From Nocardioides sp. (GTDB lineage: Bacteria > Actinomycetota > Actinomycetes > Propionibacteriales > Nocardioidaceae), in assembly GCA_003519585.1 (NCBI GenBank), contig DOWL01000108.1, positions 13,383 to 29,636 on the forward strand: a stretch of DNA of 16,254 nt, in the 5' to 3' direction. Positions within the stretch are counted from its first letter, which is position 1; every line of letters begins with the position of its first letter. Below the pieces are notes generated by a model. It saw only the letters and a program-made list of their open reading frames with translations, was not told the DNA's origin and ran no database searches. Below, piece by piece: positions 13,168 to 16,254 of the stretch. The translations under genes were made by a program, and so were the position numbers.

Positions 13168-13281
13168 TCAGACCGGCACGTTGAGCTTGAGCGTGTAGCC
13201 GTCGTCGACGGACCCGGTCAGCGTGGCCAACTGCAGCGAGTAGACGGTCTCGCCGACCACCTGGACCCAGGATGCGTCCAA
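13168..13281 (-). CDS. Possible small ORF or gene remnant after the acyl-CoA ligase
   Basis: Between the ligase stop and hemW, one minus-strand frame reads from a TTG at 13281 to a TGA at 13168-13170. It encodes about 37 residues (LDASWVQVVGETVYSLQLAT, then LTGSVDDGYTLKLNVPV). Nearly every codon ends in G or C, as in the true genes here, so it looks translated or recently so. The frame stays open back into the end of the ligase gene, where the GC3 signal is lost. It may be a short gene with a TTG start, or the 3' remnant of a longer protein rich in beta strands. No family is recognised and the ribosome binding site is poor. Confidence 0.35.
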   Translation of the reverse strand: MDASWVQVVGETVYSLQLATLTGSVDDGYTLKLNVPV

Positions 13282-13285
13282 CCGC

Positions 13286-15109
13286 TCAGCTGTAGAACGC
13301 GTCGATCCGCTCCCGGTTGTTCTCCTGGACGACGTTGCGCTTGACCTTCATCGACGGGGTCAGCTCGCCGGACTCGACAGAGAGGTCGTGGTCGAGCAGC
13401 TCCCACTTCTTGATCGTCTCCCAACGGTTGAGCTTCTCGTTGAGCTGGTCGACGTACCCGGTGACCATGGTCCGCACCGGCTCGGAGGAGACGACCTCGC
13501 TGTAGGACTTGCCGGTCATGCCGTTCTCGGCGGCCCAGCCGGCCATCGCGTCCTCGTCGAGGGTGATCAGCGCGACGCAGTAGTTCTTCTCGTCGCCGAA
13601 GACCACGAACTGGCTGGCATAGGGGCACAGCGCCTTGAACTTCGACTCGATGGCCGACGGCGCGATGTACTTGCCTCCGGAGGTCTTGAAGAGGTCCTTG
13701 ATCCGACCCGTGATCGTGAGGAAGCCGTCGGCGTCGATGCTGCCCTTGTCGCCGGTGTGCAGCCAGCCGTCCTCCGTGAGCGCCTTGGCGGTCTCCTCCG
13801 GGAGGTTGTGGTAGCCGTCCATGACGTGCGGGCCCTTGATCATGACCTCGTCGCCGTCGCCCAGCTTGATCTCGCTGCCGGGCAGCGCCGGGCCCACCGT
13901 GCCCATCTTGTAGTCGTCGGGGTGGTTGACGGTCGCGCCGGCGGCGTTCTCGGTCATGCCGTAGCCCTCGAGGATCAAGATGCCGGCGGCGTTGAACCAC
14001 TCCGCGATCTCAGAGTTGAGCGCGGCGGCACCCGAGATGAAGAAGCGCACCCGGCCACCGAACCGCTCGCGGACCTTGCTGAAGACCAGCTTGTCGAAGA
14101 GTCCGTGCTGGACGCCGAGCAGGAGCGGCACCGACTGGCCGGCCCGCTTGCGTCGGTTGACCTCCAGACCCACCTTGAAGGCCTGGTTGAAGATCTTCTC
14201 CTTCAGCCCGCCCTCGGCCTCCTGCATGGTGATGATCCGGCCGTGCGCCTTCTCGAAGATGCGCGGGGCGGCACCCATGAACGTCGGCTTCACCACGCCG
14301 AGGTTGTCGACGATCTTGTCGACGCGACCGTCGATTGCGGTCGCGAAGCCGCAGGCGAGCTGGGCGGAGAGCAGCACCTTGCCGAACGAGTGGGCCATCG
14401 GCAGCCACAGGAACTGCAGATCGTCCTCGTGCAGGATGTCCTGTACGGCGATCGCGGCGCCCTCGTAGACCCAGGCCCGGTGGGTGAGCCGCACGCCCTT
14501 GGGGCGACCGGTCGTGCCGGAGGTGTAGATCAGGGTGGCGAGCTGCTCGGGCTCGATCGCCGCCACCGTGGTCGATACGGCGTCGGGATGCTCGGCGAGG
14601 TGCTTCTCCCCCAGCTCGGCCAGCTGGTCGAGGGTGATGATCCATTCGCCGTCGGCGGCGGCGGCGGCGAACGTCACCACCTTGCCCACCGTCGGCAGCT
14701 GGGAGCGCATGTCGACCAGCTTCTTGATCTGGTCGTCGTCCTCGGCGAAGACGACCTGGCACTCGGCGTCGCCGACGATGTACGCCGTGTCCTCGGCGTT
14801 GGTCGAGGGGTAGACCGTGGTCGTGGCGCCGCCGGCACACATGACCGCGAGGTCGGCGAGGATCCACTCGTAGCGGGTCGAGGACGCGATGCCGACGCGC
14901 TGCTCGGGTTGGAGCCCGAGGGAGAGGAGACCCGCGGCGAGCTTGGTCACCCGGTCACCTGCCTGCTGCCAGGTCACCGAGGTCCACGAGGAACCTTGGG
15001 GGTAGCGGTAGGCCTCCAGGGAGCTCGACGAGGCCACCCGCTCGAGGAAGAGCTGGGCGAAGTTGGGGGTCAGCCTGTCGACGAAGCTGGCGTCGAAGTT
15101 GCGGGCCAT
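13286..15109 (-). CDS. Long-chain fatty acid-CoA ligase (FadD15-type)
   Basis: A 607-residue AMP-forming acyl-CoA synthetase that activates fatty acids with ATP and CoA. The phosphate-binding loop is YTSGTTGRPKG (195-205). The adenine-binding motif is GYGMTE (382-387), and WLHTGDKG (449-456) and GRIKDLFKTSGGKYIAPS (468-485) include the hinge region. The conserved C-terminal catalytic lysine is probably Lys588 in TPSMKVKRN. Length and motif spacing fit the long-chain group. Chain-length preference cannot be read from sequence. The ATG follows AGGAG at normal distance. The gene lies 69 bases downstream of the MOSC gene on the same strand. Confidence 0.93.
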   Translation of the reverse strand: MARNFDASFVDRLTPNFAQLFLERVASSSSLEAYRYPQGSSWTSVTWQQAGDRVTKLAAGLLSLGLQPEQRVGIASSTRYEWILADLAVMCAGGATTTVYPSTNAEDTAYIVGDAECQVVFAEDDDQIKKLVDMRSQLPTVGKVVTFAAAAADGEWIITLDQLAELGEKHLAEHPDAVSTTVAAIEPEQLATLIYTSGTTGRPKGVRLTHRAWVYEGAAIAVQDILHEDDLQFLWLPMAHSFGKVLLSAQLACGFATAIDGRVDKIVDNLGVVKPTFMGAAPRIFEKAHGRIITMQEAEGGLKEKIFNQAFKVGLEVNRRKRAGQSVPLLLGVQHGLFDKLVFSKVRERFGGRVRFFISGAAALNSEIAEWFNAAGILILEGYGMTENAAGATVNHPDDYKMGTVGPALPGSEIKLGDGDEVMIKGPHVMDGYHNLPEETAKALTEDGWLHTGDKGSIDADGFLTITGRIKDLFKTSGGKYIAPSAIESKFKALCPYASQFVVFGDEKNYCVALITLDEDAMAGWAAENGMTGKSYSEVVSSEPVRTMVTGYVDQLNEKLNRWETIKKWELLDHDLSVESGELTPSMKVKRNVVQENNRERIDAFYS

Positions 15110-15178
15110 TGCTACTCCTGGCTGGTCATCCGAGACCGCTGGGGGCGAGGGAATGCGACGTAACCTAGTTCACAAAGC

Positions 15179-15850
15179 CTACTGACCGGTAGCTGCCTCC
15201 AGTGCGCGCCGCCGTGCCTTCTCCACCAGCCCGTCGACGGCGAGCAGGCCCGGCAGCAGGTCTGGTTCGCGGGTGACGGCGCGGAACAGGTACGACACGG
15301 TGACGCCGTGTCCGGGGCGGTGCACCACCTCGATCGGATCGCCGGCCGCGAGCACCCCCGGCTCGAGCACGCGCAGGTAGGCACCGGGCCGGGCGTGCTC
15401 GGCGAATCGACGCACCCAGGCCGTGTTGTCGTGCCCGCCGCGACCCATCCACACCTTGAAGTCGTTGCACGGGGTGCGCACCGAGCGCACCTCGAACAGC
15501 GCCGTGCCGATCCGCCACCGCTCCCCCAGCTCGGCGCCGTCGACATCGAGCCCCGAGGTGGTGAGGTTCTCCCCGAACTCGCCGTCGCGCAGCTGGTCGC
15601 CGAGCCGCTCGGACCACCAGTCCAGCTCCTCGCGGGCGAACGCGTAGACCGCCTGGTCCGGCCCGCCGTGGTGCCGGGTGTCGGACACCTGGTCACCCTC
15701 GAGACCCAGGCTGTGCACCTGCACCGGCCCGGTGACCGACGCCTTGTCGATCGAGGTGCGCCCGATCCCCGCCCAGGCCGCCTCGCGCGGCGTACCGACG
15801 TTGACCGACCTGACCACACCCTGCACGAGATCTATCTTGGTCGCTCGCAC
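15179..15850 (-). CDS. MOSC-domain protein (YiiM-like)
   Basis: A 223-residue cytoplasmic protein with a MOSC domain, a beta-barrel related to the C-terminal domain of molybdenum cofactor sulfurase. Signature segments are GLEGDQVSDTRHHGGPDQAV (49-68), FGENLTTSGLDV (92-103) and VRTPCNDFKVWMG (124-136). Cys128 is the conserved MOSC cysteine. YiiM-type members are linked to molybdenum-cofactor-dependent reduction of N-hydroxylated compounds. The substrate here is unknown. The GTG at 15850 starts nine bases after the upstream kinase stop and has no strong ribosome binding site. A GTG eight codons further in (15826) is an alternative start closer to the conserved VQGVVRSVNVG. Confidence 0.9.
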   Translation of the reverse strand: MRATKIDLVQGVVRSVNVGTPREAAWAGIGRTSIDKASVTGPVQVHSLGLEGDQVSDTRHHGGPDQAVYAFAREELDWWSERLGDQLRDGEFGENLTTSGLDVDGAELGERWRIGTALFEVRSVRTPCNDFKVWMGRGGHDNTAWVRRFAEHARPGAYLRVLEPGVLAAGDPIEVVHRPGHGVTVSYLFRAVTREPDLLPGLLAVDGLVEKARRRALEAATGQ

Positions 15851-15859
15851 AAGCCGGTT

Positions 15860-16254
15860 TCAGTCCTGGACCGCCTTGGCGATCGCAACACACATGGTCA
15901 GATAGTCGCGATCGGGGGTGTCCGGGTGGTCCTCCAGCTCCCAGAGCGCGTTGTGCAGCATCCGCACCACGACCCAGTCGCGGGCGCGGTCCTCGTCGAG
16001 GCCGGAGGCGTCCACCAGGGTGTGGAATCGGCGCCGTACTGCGGTGCGCACGTCGCTCGATGCGACGACCTCGTCCCAGCGGTTCCACAGCATCGGTGCG
16101 GGCTCGTAGTGCGGGTCTCCGCTCACCGGCTTGGGGTCGATCACCAGCCACGGCTCGCGGTCGGCGGCGAGCACGTTCTGGTAGTGCAGGTCCGCATGGA
16201 TCAACACGCCGGTGCTCTGCTCGTCGATGGCGAACTCTCGGCCCAACGCAACGG
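15860..16254 (-). CDS. Aminoglycoside phosphotransferase-like kinase, 5' end missing
   Basis: The C-terminal about 130 residues of a kinase related to the aminoglycoside/hydroxyurea resistance kinase group (APH(6)-like, PF04655). The catalytic loop is IHADLHYQN, with the usual HxDxxxxN spacing. The metal-binding IDPKP follows, then GDPHYEPAPMLWNRW, which I recall as typical of the group. The frame is open through the right edge, so the start and ATP-binding lobe lie outside the window. True antibiotic resistance is not implied: chromosomal members are common and often of unknown substrate. Its stop is nine bases before the MOSC gene, suggesting co-transcription. Confidence 0.82.
   Translation of the reverse strand, partial: VALGREFAIDEQSTGVLIHADLHYQNVLAADREPWLVIDPKPVSGDPHYEPAPMLWNRWDEVVASSDVRTAVRRRFHTLVDASGLDEDRARDWVVVRMLHNALWELEDHPDTPDRDYLTMCVAIAKAVQD

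Noticed and set aside
13388..15163. Long plus-strand open frame (about 590 codons) opposite the acyl-CoA ligase
   Set aside because: It is the antisense shadow of a clear acyl-CoA ligase, low-complexity and without family motifs. Such frames are common in high-GC DNA.
15860..16254. Calling the edge kinase a clinical aminoglycoside resistance gene
   Set aside because: Only the C-terminal part is visible and chromosomal family members often have other or unknown substrates.

Overview
The window is high-GC DNA (third codon positions almost all G or C, frequent GTG starts, ATGA/GTGA/TGATG overlaps, Actinobacteria-type TANNNT -10 boxes, a CIRCE operator and a DtxR/IdeR-type iron box). It fits a chromosomal segment of an actinobacterium, most likely a Nocardioides-like member of the Propionibacteriales. 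The genus is inference from gene content and style only. There is no insertion sequence, CRISPR array, rRNA or tRNA. No gene-free stretch exceeds 300 bases; the largest gap is the 179 bp between hrcA and the divergent iron-regulated gene.

Layout. At the left edge (minus strand) a HIT-family hydrolase overlaps by ATGA a secreted or lipid-anchored copper type II monooxygenase that keeps every expected copper ligand. Divergent from these is a plus-strand block: an ECF sigma factor, a membrane protein and a lipoprotein that are tandem paralogues (GerMN-like plus Gmad2-like domains), and an AlkZ-like HTH_42 DNA glycosylase candidate. The first two and last two of these four genes overlap by 1-4 bases. 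A cluster of palindromes at 5292-5381 separates this block from the convergent heat-shock operon hrcA-dnaJ-rsmE.

The hrcA upstream region is shared with a divergent iron-regulated pair: a DUF2470/HugZ-like protein and an MBL-fold hydrolase. A CIRCE faces one way and an iron box the other. Next come two 35-base palindromes whose arms differ by a compensatory base-pair change, a small acidic protein gene whose stop codon starts a 12-bp tandem repeat, and a DUF3097 gene that looks leaderless. On the minus strand follow a TM2-domain protein, hemW, a possible small ORF, a FadD15-type long-chain acyl-CoA ligase, a MOSC protein, and a truncated aminoglycoside-phosphotransferase-like gene running off the right edge.

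How it fits together. From memory, the backbone (acyl-CoA ligase, hemW, DUF3097, hrcA-dnaJ-rsmE, HIT) resembles a conserved actinobacterial neighbourhood. The sigma block lies between rsmE and the HIT gene as a probable lineage-specific insertion. The most notable accessory systems are that sigma/GerMN-Gmad2/glycosylase cassette, the copper monooxygenase, and the two palindrome families.
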